Shown here in pieces: positions 1-12,600 of a DNA stretch of 64,000 nucleotides. Made by a program: the position numbers and the translations under genes. Source of the DNA: Varroa destructor (Eukaryota > Arthropoda > Arachnida > Mesostigmata > Varroidae). The notes beneath the pieces were generated by a model. That model had not been told where the DNA came from and did not search any database. It saw only the letters and a list, made by a program, of their open reading frames with translations. Location: NCBI RefSeq assembly GCF_002443255.2, contig NW_019211457.1, forward strand, positions 36,524,105 to 36,588,104, read 5' to 3'. The number at the start of each line of letters is the position of its first letter. Within the stretch, counting starts at the first letter, position 1.

Positions 1-2040
1 GTGCAGGAGCATGGCGAGGCTGAATGAAGCTAGCCACGAAGGCTAAGAAGGTAGGCGGCGCTGTTCCGCGAAGAAACGCCAAATCAACGGAAGCAAGACT
101 GCCGCCTGCCAGCTGCCTTCACCATTGGCAGCTACAGTGGACAGCTGGAAAGCAATTACCATGACATCCTGATGGGAAGGCCTTTTGCACGCTTCCTACC
201 ACATTCCGCTCTCCTACACCGCATGCACTGTACTAACAGCTCTTCATCCCATATCACGTGTGCTTTTTTGACCTCAAGGAACGCGGCTAACCGTTGCTGT
301 AACCAGCAGACCGAGTGAGAAACCTGGACAGTTACACTATTAAGTGATAGATAGGCCATTTACTTTTACTACTGTTAGAATTTATCTGCAATGTCTTATT
401 GAAAAAGTAAGGTCATCCATAGCTTTGGCGTACGCCATCCAGGTATCAATTTTAATTGCCATCGCAATATCGCAGAATTCAGTGTTTCGGTTGAATTCGA
501 AGTGAAATTCCGCAATTAGTACACTGCATCCAATGTAGCAGCAACAGCAAATTTAGCTGAGATATAAAGGGAACAAGTTGAGGTCCACAAGTAGAACACC
601 TTCCATTAGTCAATCTGATTTGTTATAGCAGAACGTGTGAAATGGCGTTATAACACGGATGAAACTAGAAATCGGTCAAGCTGTCATACCACCATCAGCA
701 GGAACGAAATGCTGGGAGTCAAGACTTTCGAAAAATGTCAAATGGTTCCGTGCGTGTTAAACGAGGAATCAGTGCTAACGGAGGCACAGTTTGCGCTTCA
801 TTGCAAAAATGAGCCTGCAATATTGCAAGGATATCTGGCTAAGCTATAACCAGGGACGACACACAGCCGGCTTTTGAGGGAAGAGCGTTCACAAACTCCC
901 TTTCGTTCGCATAAATATCGTTTTATTTCTCTAGTGCGATATTGAGGCAGACTTTGGCCGCGTCCGCCTCTGCTTAGTTTCACCAGAAGAGCCTGCTTGA
1001 GACCTTAATTAGTTTAATTAATAGTACAAAACTAGATTGTTTACTTATCTCACCCTAGATACATTTGGGCACCCAGGAGACTAGATGCCAGAGATGGGAC
1101 CACGAAAGCTACGTATCTACAGATCTCGCTAGATGTGCACGCAAGCGGATCTTTTCAACGCGCGTTTCATCTCTTTCATCAGACAGAATAAATCATAATA
1201 GTACAATGCTCTTTCGAAATGTTTTCCACATGTCTAGGTAATTGAATTTCGCTCGCAGTATTGCTGGGCGTGCGTGTGAGCGTCTGTATTAACAGGTCTT
1301 CCCCTTCATCTGTCTCGTTAATTTATTATAGCAATCACACATCGGTAACCTGTAATACCAAAAAAAGTAGTCAGTGAGAAGTATTCAAATACTCATCTTA
1401 GTTAACCTCACTGTTTGCCCCAAGGAGTCAGAAATCGCCTAGATAAATTATGTAAATAAAGCTGCCAAAACAAAAGGAATAGATTAAGCGCGATTGACTT
1501 TATCACATATGAAGAATAATCAAAAAGTTGGATGCTGATGCTAAAGTAACGCTGCTTTTGGCTAGGAATCATTTGCAATATAAATAAGATAATCATAACA
1601 CTAGAATGATGTGGTAGAGGTGCTACAGTATATTGTTGTACACCTCCTATCTACGAAGAACGATGCCCAAGAGAAAGTATCATCTTGGGAAACGGGTTAT
1701 CTAACAAAAATGCATCTTCTGCAGCCTGACCACGGCTATCTAGTAATCAATATGACACGAGATGTCACAACTGGTCTCATGTCAGAAGGACAGGAGCGGT
1801 ATGCCACGGTTAGATGATTAAACCCCATTAACATTACCTGAGAGAAGGAACTATGATTTGCTAGGAAATTCATGTAAAGATAAGACTTTCCAGGACATAA
1901 AGGCAGTTTGGCAGGCTGAGCTTCACTAAGGAGCACCAGATAGCCCTCGGCGGCGGAGCAGAATTGGGGAGGGGTCTAGGTGGCAGCGTGCCGCACCGCC
2001 GCCGCTGCTGTTATTGCGTCAGAACAAGGGACAGTTGCAA
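1..2040. other. unassigned non-coding stretch
   Basis: No open frame here exceeds about 70 codons and none resembles a known family. I see no tRNA, rRNA or transposase signature. The segment at about 1,940-2,000 is locally GC-rich, with GGC/GCC triplets. Intergenic or intronic DNA is the simplest reading. Confidence 0.5.
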
Positions 2041-2060
2041 TTTTATTTTATTTTATTTTA
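2041..2060. repeat. (TTTTA)4 microsatellite
   Basis: Four consecutive TTTTA units, visible directly. They sit just after a GC-rich patch. Confidence 0.9.
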
Positions 2061-2318
2061 ATTCTCTTACGCTCTTGTTTATCTCTATATATTTACTAAT
2101 ACTCAATCGGAATGAGCTTATTTGATATATTCCATTGATGCTCCGTGTGCTAATACCTTTATATTGTCCGAATTCATAAGCTGACAGAGTTGGCTTTGCA
2201 ATTCCTTAGTTGATAGCATGTCCCATACATCTTTCTATGTTTCGAATTTTATGTATGTACTTAGTCGTTCCATCATACAGCTGGCTTCCAGCACGATACG
2301 AACCGTGTGTTCATGCCC

Positions 2319-2329
2319 GGATTCGAACC
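2319..2329 (-). repeat. isolated tRNA-type B box, possible SINE relic
   Basis: On the minus strand this reads GGTTCGAATCC, an exact match to the RNA polymerase III internal B-box consensus. The flanking bases do not fold into a complete T arm, and no D arm or anticodon arm lies upstream, so this is not an intact tRNA gene. A decayed tRNA-derived SINE or a chance match are the alternatives. Confidence 0.25.
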
Positions 2330-5300
2330 TAGACCACAACGTGCCCCGTATATCTAAATGTATTGGAAAAAGAAAAATTTTTATCTATCTTATAGCTTTA
2401 AGTTTGATTTTTCTTTAACACATGGATGGGTTCAAATTTTTTTTTTATGAAAAGGTAGCTTCCCGGTGGATGCTGACCTCTACTGCCACTGTGTGGTATG
2501 ATCAACTGCCTTAAACTATTATCTATACTGTTTGTTAGTAATTGTACTAACTTATTGCAGAACAAATATTCGAACAAAAATTCCGTTTTGCCCTCAAGTT
2601 TAGATAATGACTGAATTTGCTAACTGAACTTGAAATAATTCAACGTTCTTAACGGATTGTTTTCTAGTCCCTTGTATCAGCTTCCGTGGCAAATATATTT
2701 GTTGGTAGCAGGATTTGCCGCTAGTTCTGTGTGTGTGCTTATTGTAACACAAACACTTATTGATGATTACAGTGTTGTACTTGTTTGTGGGTTTCCGCAC
2801 GCGATTATGTAACTTCTTATCTGTATAACAATTGATCAGAGTGTCTGTGGCAGGCTTGTGTTGCTAGTGTCGTTCCAGCACTGCCGATCGTGTTATTGTT
2901 ACGGCTGCTACTGTGATTATGTATCTAAATTGTTTCAGTGTGTACCTATTGAGCAGAGCGCGAGCTTGCGATCAACACTGCCCTGGCTGCTGCCGTTATG
3001 CGCATTAAACTACAATGAGGGAAACTGTGACCGCGGCATAGCCCCACTGCGGCAGCGTTGGTTCACTAGGAACAGAATCAGTTAACTGCGGCCATCGTGA
3101 GGGGTTCGGGACTAGGACTGTGTGGTCTGTTCCGGGCAAACGAAACAGTCAGCTGTCGCAACACCGTCGGTACATCGGTCGAATTTGTGGAATAGGCAGC
3201 GGTTTGCTCCCTAGGGTTCAAATCTGGAAACGACACGGTATTGCGGTGCTAAAGGTCCCCAGGGCACTTCAGTGCCCCCCTCTTACGCGACCCAACCCCC
3301 TGCTACGGGTTAGGGAGTTTGTCGCTTGAGAGACAGAGAAAGCGCGAACGGATGTGTGAAAGGGGCTGTACGCGAAAAAGGTGCATGTTAGTTCGTCGGA
3401 CGAGCAGAAAGCTTTATAAAAAAAGAAACAAAAAAAAAGGATGCGAGAAACGGAACGTTGCGTTGAGCAGAAAGAGAAAGAAAAACGAAGCCGAAGACGG
3501 AGCGAGCGCCGTAGAACGATGGAAGCTGTAAGAAGAACGACGATACTGGTGGCTGGCATGGGGAATTGGCAATGCTACAAAATACTAGTGAGAGCAAAAG
3601 CGCTTTCCCTCGTTCTGCGAACAACAGCCGCGGCATTAACTTACCATCACTATGAGATTGTTGAAATTTAACTTACCAGCCCCATTCAGCGCGGCCCTTT
3701 TATCAGGTATTTTGTGTTGCTTCAATTATCATTAGCTCCTATCGACCAAGCCCTACCGCGACATGCTCTTATAACACTTATTGTTATTATTAATATCGTG
3801 ATAATTGTAAATTCATAACTGCCGCTGGAGCCACTAGTTCACTAAGCGGACCTGATAATTAGCACCTTTGAAAACGCGAGAAATTGGCATATAAGTCTGT
3901 AAGAGAGAACGTAGTAAAATGAAAGGCTGGAGAAATTGGAGACTTGGGCAAAATGTATAAGATAGCCTTAAGATGCCAACAAAACGTAACCGCTCGTAAC
4001 GACCTCTAGTATCAAAACCAATAAGCTGTGTCGATTATAAATTATGCTGATTTGCCAACTTAACCAGGAGACATATTTGTTGGAACATGTAATCAGGTCT
4101 TGTACGTCAGTATTTCTTCACGATGCTGTGGAGCCTAAACATTAAAGACAACTTACTCTATGAAAAGGCTTCACAAGTGTCCTTCGACACCTTAAAACAC
4201 AGAAATTCAGTGGCTTCATGTAGTATTGCTTCTTAAGGTTCGCTTCAAACATACTACGGTAAGCAGTTTTCCGCATGGTACGCTAGTCTAAGTTTGACAA
4301 GAAAAACAACGATAGAAACATAGTCTTATTTTTCCTTTTATATTCAAATAATTTTTTGCCACTCCTTGTTGCTGTTGACAACCACTGTGAAGAAAATATC
4401 ATGACCTATTTTTTTCCAAAATGGCGAACAAAACATCTAGTGTTCGAGTTGAGAAGATCTTTAGGACGTTTGTCTTGATATTGCATATCTGATAGGAAGA
4501 GTAATGCTTTCTTATCGCGTGAGTACAATCTCGTTACAGAACTTAATTTGTTGGCAATATTGTAATGCTTTAATCATGAACTGTTTGTCCAGCTAGGAGA
4601 GGCATATCTATCTATCTATCTAATCTAGCCTAGGATACTAGTAACAAAGTTTTGTCTGTTTTTGTCCGATTCAAAAAAGACCACTCAACGTGGTCAGATT
4701 GGATAGGGGGCGCTGATTGGATTATTGCTTTTCCAGAGAAGCTTGTTTCTCTTTTCTATAGAGCACCATGTTAATTCGGGTAAATCGATCGTTTTTTGCG
4801 ATGGTTGTTGAGAACCTGTGAAAGATCTATCTCGAGAGATTGCTGATCTTTCATATTAAATCTGGAAAAGAAAAGCGATCCAACAGGAAATCGGTGATCC
4901 GATTTCGAGGTGTTTCATAAATGACAGCATATCAACCATCTGAAGTCATTGCTTTCAAGTGTGGAATACTTACAAAATGCTTGATACGATCTAAGTCATT
5001 TAGGCACCCGTTTGCAAAATTAGTACTTTTTGCTATAATTAGAATGAGAGAACAGTATAAGTGCAACAGCATATTCCAATTGAAGGAGGAAAATAACTGC
5101 AGAAGGGCACTGAGCTTAACCTAAATCTTGTCTCAAAGTGGCACCGTACGCACGGCTAGAGGTTAATTTTACATGAGTGAGTTAGGTTTTATATATGTGG
5201 TTGTATATTGGCAATTTCACAGCTGTGCACGGTACATGGGTCCCATAACAGGACACATGAAACACGTCGACGTATTGTAATACAGGAAAGGATCGCTCTA

Positions 5301-5500
5301 AAAAAAAAGCAACCCATTCGACAGTAATCAATCGCTGCTGTAGCACCGAATAAACGGGTCTGTTCATCCTAACTAAAAACTAAAAGGCACAGCGAAACAT
5401 AATTAACATTGAAAAAAGGTACGTTTTTTTTTCTACACACAGGTTGCATTGATAACAGAGTTAATGTGACAAATATATTAGGCAGAACTGTTACCGCGAG
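2330..5500. other. unassigned non-coding stretch with a purine-rich tract
   Basis: No gene is recognised. From about 3,320 to 3,540 the plus strand is strongly purine-rich. It creates open frames full of Lys, Arg and Glu on the plus strand and Phe, Ser and Leu on the minus strand, and these are composition artefacts. A short ATCT repeat lies at 4,606-4,622. The rest is AT-rich with frequent stops. Confidence 0.5.
4606..4622. repeat. (ATCT)n microsatellite
   Basis: About four ATCT units in a row, seen directly. Confidence 0.8.
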
Positions 5501-5502
5501 TC

Positions 5503-5510
5503 TATAAAAG
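5503..5510 (+). promoter_or_regulatory. TATA-box-like sequence without an evident gene
   Basis: TATAAAAG followed at once by GCGC is a textbook animal TATA box with a GC-rich 3' flank. About 25-30 bases downstream is a GACAG/CTTAT stretch that could hold a start site, but no clean initiator and no convincing coding sequence follows within 1 kb. A chance match is quite possible. Confidence 0.2.
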
Positions 5511-6690
5511 GCGCAGGTCTGTGTGAGGGTGACAGCTTATATTCGGGGTGAGGTGCAACACGAATTAAATATCAGAATAGGCTGATAAAACAGCTGCATT
5601 GTAGCAGCAGGACCGTTAGGTCGTCCGAAGGAGAAAACGGAATATGTTTAGCAAAATAATTGCCCCAGATTAATGTTACAAATAGAATGAATCAACAGGG
5701 TAGACTTGCTATGATGGAATAACTATATCGAAACCACGAGTCGATGCCGCAGATTCTAGAACGAGATACACGATAACTTTGAAGATGTAGGTGCGCCATC
5801 GGGTCCCCATGCGGGCATAAACAGGTTTCGTTTAATGCTGGAAGCCGGCCGTCTGATGGAATACTTAATGGCGGTACCGGGCGTAAAGCTCGAGGCGTTT
5901 AGGTCTGATATCGAGCTGTATTTTATGTTTGGCGACATGTAGCTCAAATCAAATCTTTCTTTAGCTGGTGGTGTCTATCCGACTATGAAATCCATTTTCG
6001 AAATTGCTTTTTGGGTTGTATTTGTTCGGAATCTTTAACATATGTCTATAACAAAATTGTACATGGCTTATGTAAACTACATGCTGGTACAATTTCTTGC
6101 AAAAAAGTTTTCTAGTTAGAATGGCTGTCAAGTATCCACATAGAGAGAGGTCCGTCAACAAGCGAGGTATTCTAGCTATTTTTGCTGATGGATCTCGACA
6201 AGTTCGCTGGAAATGCTTTGTGTGTCCCTACGTTTAAAAACGGCTGAAAGCCCAAGATGTCGATGCTTCCTCCACATGGTGGTGGAGTGAAAATTTGTTC
6301 CGGGGAATTTTTTAGCGGTTTCTTATGCAAATTTCAGATACGTCCGATAACGCATTTTTTTTTCCAAATTATTCACTCAGAGCTTTCCTATGACCAACAT
6401 CAATATATCGAAGATCTTCTTCCTGTGGAAAGTATTGTATTCTTGATGGTTTTCGTAATGCTAGTCTAGATCCCTACAAGCTTAATACAAATCCAACGGA
6501 TGCTGCTATATTTAAAATGAATACTTTGAAGTGAAGAACTTGACAGTGGCGTCGGTTTCCTTATTAAACAATGAGATGAAAACGAATTCCAACATAGTTT
6601 CGGGTGACCTTTCGAACAGATTTCTAATAAACGGCTATTTGAGAGTTGGGCTAAGGGTAACATGAATTAAATCAGCTTTGATGGCTTTTT
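5511..6690. other. unassigned stretch upstream of the mariner relic
   Basis: No gene is recognised. Part of this stretch (from about 6,150) may hold the missing amino-terminal half of the mariner transposase seen at 6,700-7,240. I cannot align it by eye because no conserved mariner motif survives there. Confidence 0.4.
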
Positions 6691-6699
6691 AAATAGCTG

Positions 6700-7240
6700 C
6701 TTAAAAGTAACGAGTGGAATGACTGTTGCTGTGCACGATACAATTTTTACGGATGACAGGAAATAGTGCCTTTACATCTGTATGAAGCAGAGAAAGGAAT
6801 AGGTAGCTCACGACTAAACCCAAAGTTCGAACAGATCTTTATTCCGGAAAGCCCATGATTTGCCTTTGGTACGACTGAAAGGGTTTTATAGGCTAGGAAA
6901 TGCTTGAGGCGAATAGGACGATCAACAAGAATCTGTCTATGGCTCAGGTCGATCGATTGAGCGAGGCCATCCTAAAGAAAGGACCCGATAGATGAGGCAA
7001 AGTCATCCTTCTTCGCGACAATGCCAGGCCGCACATGGCAAACAATTTTAAAGCCCCTTTGAACAAATTTGAGTGGAAGACTTATTTGCATTCCCCTTGC
7101 ACCTGCAAATAGGTAGCTGTACATTTGACAGTAAAAAAAAGGTTCCGAACAGGCTCTTTAGTGGCGGATTTGGCTATTTCTGCCAAGAAAGAATTATTAG
7201 ATCGGCTAAAGATGAGAGAAGATAATACAGGTTTACCAAG
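6700..7240 (+). pseudogene. decayed mariner transposase, carboxy-terminal half
   Basis: Cut-and-paste transposase of the Tc1/mariner superfamily, broken by stops and frameshifts. At 6,735-6,803 the reading TDDRK-stop-CLYICMKQRK corresponds to the first catalytic block, usually TGDEKWCLY..MKQRK in this family. At 6,840-6,880 the reading ICLWYD matches the family's 'CVWWD' block. From 6,912 one frame gives NRTINKNLSMAQVDRLSEAI, then an in-frame TGA, then GKVILLRDNARPHMA (about 6,995-7,040), the hallmark second catalytic block with its Asp intact. The next block, usually PPYSPDLAPSDYHLF, is decayed: the residue 35 positions after that Asp reads His, and a TAG stop falls four codons earlier. A last weak block (ADLAISAKKELLDR) resembles the family's carboxy end. 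I found no terminal inverted repeats. It cannot make a working enzyme. Family assignment is firm; the exact ends are not. Confidence 0.85.
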
Positions 7241-7670
7241 AAAAATTAATTGTTAATTGTAATAATAATTCGCTGCGTTCTTCAGGTAGCTCAGTTTTAA
7301 TATATAGTTACAACAAACGATATGTATAGCGTGTTACTATGCAGGCCATTAAGTAAAGTAAGCCAATGTATGAATGATAGAGTTGTTGAACTTATATGAA
7401 GACGGAAGCGCATTAGCATGTCATTTGATCGATTGGCGCGATCAGAAGAATTTCAACAATGCTATTAAAACGTGTTGAAAGTAAAATTGTGAAAAAAAAA
7501 AAAAACTAAAAACCCAACATTTAATTACGATGTAAATCTGGAAAAACAAGAATGGCTAAATAGAGCCGAGTTTCTTGTCGACAGCACGAGGTACATGTTT
7601 ACGTACTTGAAAGCAGGAACAGAGTGATGTTAAGAGAAGCTTATTGAAAAAAGGCCAGCTTATGCAAACC

Positions 7671-7692
7671 GAGAGAGAGAGAGAGAGAGAGA
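7671..7692. repeat. (GA)11 microsatellite
   Basis: Eleven GA dinucleotides in a row, seen directly. Confidence 0.9.
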
Positions 7693-8500
7693 CCGATCCA
7701 TTTGCTTAGAGATTCGTTTGCTGTTCAAAGTTCAAAATACTAAAAGGGGTCCCTGGCCTGAGAGCTAAAAAAGCTCGGTGTCCGCTCTATTCGTTATTAC
7801 TCGTTACCAAGCTAAAGTGGTGTGATAATCCACTTACATTGCTTGCGATTTCGTTTCCTTTTTTGAATGTCGTTACCGTTTCGTCTGAAACGCTACTAAC
7901 TTCTGAAAGGGCCCACGCCGGCTCCCTTTGCGTGTCTTATCCGTGCTACAGTCAGGCCTCGTACACTTGGCCCTAAATATATGACCAACCAATCTAAAAG
8001 CTAAAATTCGGAGTGATAGTTGGGCCCGCAACACAGGCATCAGACTGTGTCGTACTATACAGCGTAAACCAGCTTCAATAGAACCCGATCTAAAAGAGAA
8101 ATCCTAATATATCAATCTGATCGCACTGAAGTTCCTACCCAACGAATAAGTCTTTGATTAATAGTCATCTCTCTGTGTGTGTTTAGATAGATAAAAGTAG
8201 CTTAGTCAAAAATGATAACATTAGTACAAAGGCACCTATGTTTCTCGTTCAAAATGTCTTCAAGAAACACCGTTTTTTTTTCGCATCATGTCATCCTACA
8301 ATTGTTTCATAACTAAATACAATGAACCTATATCGTGTAGACAAATATCATGGCGACTCAAATGCCCAGAAAAGGCAAAGGGTGCCCAGAAGGCGTTCGC
8401 AAAGTTGTGCAATGAGTGTAGTTTCTGTCATCTGGATTCATTTCAGTGTGCGCCAACTCCTCGTTAACTGTCATTTTTGTTTTCTGACCACATTCGGCTT

Positions 8501-8516
8501 TATATATATATATATA
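8501..8516. repeat. (TA)8 microsatellite
   Basis: Eight TA dinucleotides in a row, seen directly. Confidence 0.85.
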
Positions 8517-9033
8517 GTACTCTCATATCATAGTTTTACTCAGATAATACCTATCATGCAGTCTGTAATCATTCGAGTAGTCAATTTAATATCGGAGACG
8601 GACATTACTTCTTGAAGTGATATTTTGCCCACTCGTGTATGTGCCCTTAGGAATAGAAAATGTTGCCAAGCCTATCTGATGCGCATTAGAGCTAAGCTAA
8701 GTTAAAAATATATCATATTTTTATATTTGTACTAGAATCTATAATTTATTTAGTATAGTAAGTCTATAAAAATATTGATTTCGATATAACAGATTCAGCG
8801 AATAAATTCATCTCATTATCTAACTCACCTATTCCCTTTCTGGGCAACGATCAATTAAGGCATCTTCCCATCTATCAAAGATTCGACAATAATATATGTA
8901 CATATACATATATGAAGGGCGGAGATATCTGTCGGGGGTTCGACTAAGCTGTGTGTTTGCCCGTCTGGTGCTAATAATACGTATGACTTATGTAGTTGCC
9001 GTACCGTCCAGAAATCTAGGATCAAGTCAGGTA

Positions 9034-9095
9034 GGTAGTTGATCATCTGTTATTAACACGCATATGTGTGACGCAGGTTCGATCTCCGTCACATG
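9034..9095 (+). repeat. tRNA-derived SINE-like promoter remnant
   Basis: GGTTCGATCTC at 9,076-9,086 is one base off the polymerase III B box. It is enclosed by a perfect GTGACG/CGTCAC inverted repeat, like a T stem with an enlarged loop. About 40 bases upstream, TAGTTGATCATCTG is a loose A-box match at roughly tRNA spacing. The sequence does not fold as an intact tRNA. A decayed tRNA-derived SINE is the best reading. I saw no second copy of the body in the window. Confidence 0.3.
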
Positions 9096-9281
9096 AATCA
9101 TGCGTGGCTGAAACCCGGACAATTATGGGAATCGGTGCGGGTTGCTCAGGTATATTTTCAAGAAAAAGGTAGCTCAATTATGTTTTTAGTAAAAATAAAT
9201 ATGTATAGATTAAGAGAGCGATGATTCCTAATTCTATTTTAAACGAGATAGGTTAAGTAAAACTCTGTAGTATCTGGGATG

Positions 9282-9293
9282 ACCACCGGTGGT
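9282..9293. repeat. 12-bp perfect palindrome
   Basis: ACCACCGGTGGT is its own reverse complement. It could be a dimeric protein-binding site or chance; the immediate flanks do not extend the symmetry. Confidence 0.5.
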
Positions 9294-9329
9294 TTGTAGA
9301 TGTTCTTCGCCTAGCAACGTTAATGAATA

Positions 9330-9343
9330 GCTGTCATAGCAAC
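9330..9343 (+). promoter_or_regulatory. RFX X-box-like site
   Basis: GCTGTCATAGCAAC is one base from the animal X-box form GTTGTCATAGCAAC, bound by RFX factors upstream of ciliary genes. An extra AGCAACG half-site lies about 20 bases upstream (9,313-9,319). No gene start is recognised nearby, so a function is not supported. Confidence 0.2.
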
Positions 9344-9626
9344 GCCGACCACAAATCCAAGTTAGATACACTCAAAATCAGATTAAAAAAAAAAACCCAC
9401 TGGGTACTGAACCCTAACGCTAAATTTCACAGTTCAAATGATAATGTAAGTTTATACCTCTCGCTTTGTTGTTTATGAAACTATTTTTGATAAAGTACAT
9501 TAAAGTGACTATGCTTTACCCACGCGTAGACCCGAATAATAAGGCTGGCTAGCGTTAGTAGATAGTACTCAAACGAGAACTACAAAAAGAAGCAATTTAC
9601 CCTAGAGGAGAATAAATTTACGCCTA

Positions 9627-9627
9627 A

Positions 9628-9667
<40 letters not shown>

Positions 9668-9668
9668 A
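9627..9668. repeat. (AT)n microsatellite
   Basis: About 20 AT units with one interruption (G at 9,653), seen directly. Confidence 0.95.
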
Positions 9669-12600
9669 GGTAGTGGTGCAATAATATACAATATAAAATA
9701 AGATAAACCTTTAATAGTTAAAACACCCTCTAAGAAGTAGTGTATGTATGTATCATATCGCCCCTTGTCAATGATTGTTTGTATGTACATTTTTGTGGCC
9801 GAGGATTCGCGCGTCTGTTCCCATTTTGCCAGGGTAAGTGGGTAAGCCACCTTTTTTAACAATGCGATGAAATAGTTCTCTCCGTAATGATGTAGTTCAA
9901 AGTGTTGATCTATTAAAATTCGAACACACTCATCGAGAACATTAAATAATCTAGATTAAGATCCCTCTTCCATACATACGGGCCCACGTACACATAAAAA
10001 TTGCCGTATGGAGCAATGCTACGACTAGGGGCCACCGAACAAACATTCATTTATAGGATATATATAGGACTATGCAACTTATTGGATAAAAAGATAGCAT
10101 GTGTGACTCATATAATACTAAATATGCTTTTATAGGGATCTTGAGGAGCACACATAAGTGTATATAGCCTATGCCGTGGAGAATAAAAAAATCAATGCCT
10201 ATATTAGCCTCATCAAATCAAGGTATATCCTTTGACCAGGTTTGTTTTTTGGTAACAATTATACTCACTAAATATCCAGAATATAGATACATATATATAG
10301 AACAAAAATATCTAGAAAGAGGTATGTCGTATGTGCAATACAGAAGCCAATTAAAGTGTCTATTTAGTTTAAAAAAATTCTTATTATTATATACAAACTT
10401 CTTAAAGGGATCAGGGTAAGCTAGGGCATACTGTTTGCTGGCAGTATAGGGAAAGATAAAAAAAACTCTTCATTTCGCCTAGGACAGCGGAACTTGCCTC
10501 GTTATTCAATTTATTTCTAGTCTACCGCGTAACTAATACAAACCATGTGGGATTTTTCACATATGTTAATATATGACTAATATATATGCAATATTTTGTT
10601 CCTTTTTAGCGCGGGAAACTCCTTTCCTTCACCTAAACGTAACGAATGTCGAAATACATGCTGTAAACAGATAACAGCAGTTTCTAATTAACAAGATAAA
10701 TATATAATAATTAAATACTAGTGTCACAGATAAAAGGCCATTGGAATCAAGTGCTATAGCTGGTTCCTGCAAGGAAACGTGTACGAGTGCACATCTTGTA
10801 GGTTCCGTCGTCGGTATTCATTAGTTCGAAGTTTTTGAATCGGACGTGCGGCGCTGGACTTTCTCTTGCGATAAGTTCATAAAATTGAAACCTTTGGGTT
10901 TTTGTACATGAAAATGAAAACTTTAAATATTTTTGTGGCACTAATTGGCTTTCTAGCGTCTGCACGTGCGACTTTTGGCCGGAATTCCAGTCAGCCAGCA
11001 AACTAAAAAAGAGTGCGCGATAATTCGATCAAGTTGCCTACAGTAACTTAGCTGTGACCGGGTAAACGTCCTGAGCGCTTTAAGTTATGCAGTTGTTATT
11101 ATTTCTTGTCTTTCCAATGACCCTGAAATGAGGTAGTAACCACGGTACGAAAAATTGATCTCCTTCGAGTTCATTATTGTGATGTAACGCGGATGTTGCG
11201 CTACGATCAATTCGTGTAAGCAATTGGCTATAAGGGTTTGTAGACGCGGTTAAGTAAGCTCTGCGCTTACTCTTCCTAGCTGATGTGAATGATAACGGAC
11301 GTGCTGGAAACGGCGAAGGCTAATTAAAGGGCGGAGATTGTAGAGGGGCGATTTGCTTGATAAAGTGAAGGAGACTTGTAACATAAGCGGCCGTTTTCCA
11401 TACATAGCCTTAATGACAGCTAAGCATAAGGTACTTGTTTTACGTCTCACCAAATTTTACTAAAAACCAACATAGAATAAATACGCTAAGGAAATGCAAC
11501 GAACAATGGTTGCGTTTTGTACCTAATTGAGAACACCTTTAGATTTTTACGTTAACGCGTGTGGGATTTGCCACACCCAGGATAGCACATAATATTAGCC
11601 CGACGGCTATATTTTGGCCAGTTCCATAATTTCGCTAGTTCGATACAAGCGTCGAAATGCACTTGGTCAGCTTTGGGCTTTAGCAGTTAGCAGAAGTATT
11701 TCCATATCGTTCCTGAATTATACTGGTTCGCCAATTCACGAGTAACTATAACTGACTATTGGCACAACTGGACGTTGATTCGACCGATCCACTTGGGCGC
11801 TTTTAGACGTTCTGACAGAAATCGGTAGATTCTGGCGGCAAAATTTTAATGTGAATCAACCGTTTTGGGACGGACAGATTGCAGGACACATAGGGACAAA
11901 TTTATTCCGAGCACTGGGGCGAAGGAGGGCCCGTTAATGGTGAGGTATGCGCACCGACTCAGACTGCTAGCTGAAGCTCTCATTACAGTAAGTCGCCTCG
12001 TGGGGGGGTTGTCTTTGCCTAGCGGCATGGTCTTAACAGAATCTGGTACAGGGTTAGCATTGAGGCTACATGAACGAAGGCGTGCGAGACAACGGAAAAG
12101 AGAAATTTAAGGTTGGAAGGCAAGGCAATGAGTACAAGAGCGGAATAACGGGCCTCATGGCCTATTGCGAACAGCCCTCTAAAGTGAACAGCAGAAACGT
12201 CGAGGTTAGGAAAAGCTAACACCTGCAACTCCATTCAAAAACTGTGTAGACTAGACGACAGAAGTGACCATGCTTCGTTTAGTTATCGCTACCAGTACTG
12301 AAGCCATTTCTGGCCTTACCACTATTTAAAGCTTGGGCCTTAGACTTTAGCAGAACAATAGGGTTTATTTTACCTTTGATCGTCCTGTATAGGAGTAAGT
12401 GACAAACAGAGAAAGCAAGGCAAAAAGAAACGAAGAGATTTATTGCAAGCATCTACTAAGGTCTAACTTAAACTGACTGCAGTTACTTATCACAGTATAA
12501 AGCCGAAAGCGGCCAACTTTCGACGTAAAGCCCAAATGACAGCACATTTACGTAGGTACAGTGAGACATACGCGCCGAGTGGAAAAGCTATGTCAGTGCT

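Larger units (their letters stand above)
7241..9030. other. unassigned AT-rich stretch
   Basis: No coding family is recognised. It holds a (GA)11 repeat at 7,671-7,692 and a (TA)8 repeat at 8,501-8,516. Homopolymer runs of A and T are frequent, and stops are dense in all frames. Confidence 0.5.

Noticed and set aside
3208..3218. GGGTTCAAATCT, a B-box-like match
   Set aside because: No A box or stem partner at tRNA spacing; too weak to list with the SINE-like copies.
3319..3559. Lys/Arg-rich plus-strand and Phe/Ser-rich minus-strand frames
   Set aside because: Both follow from a purine-rich low-complexity tract; no conserved motif is present.
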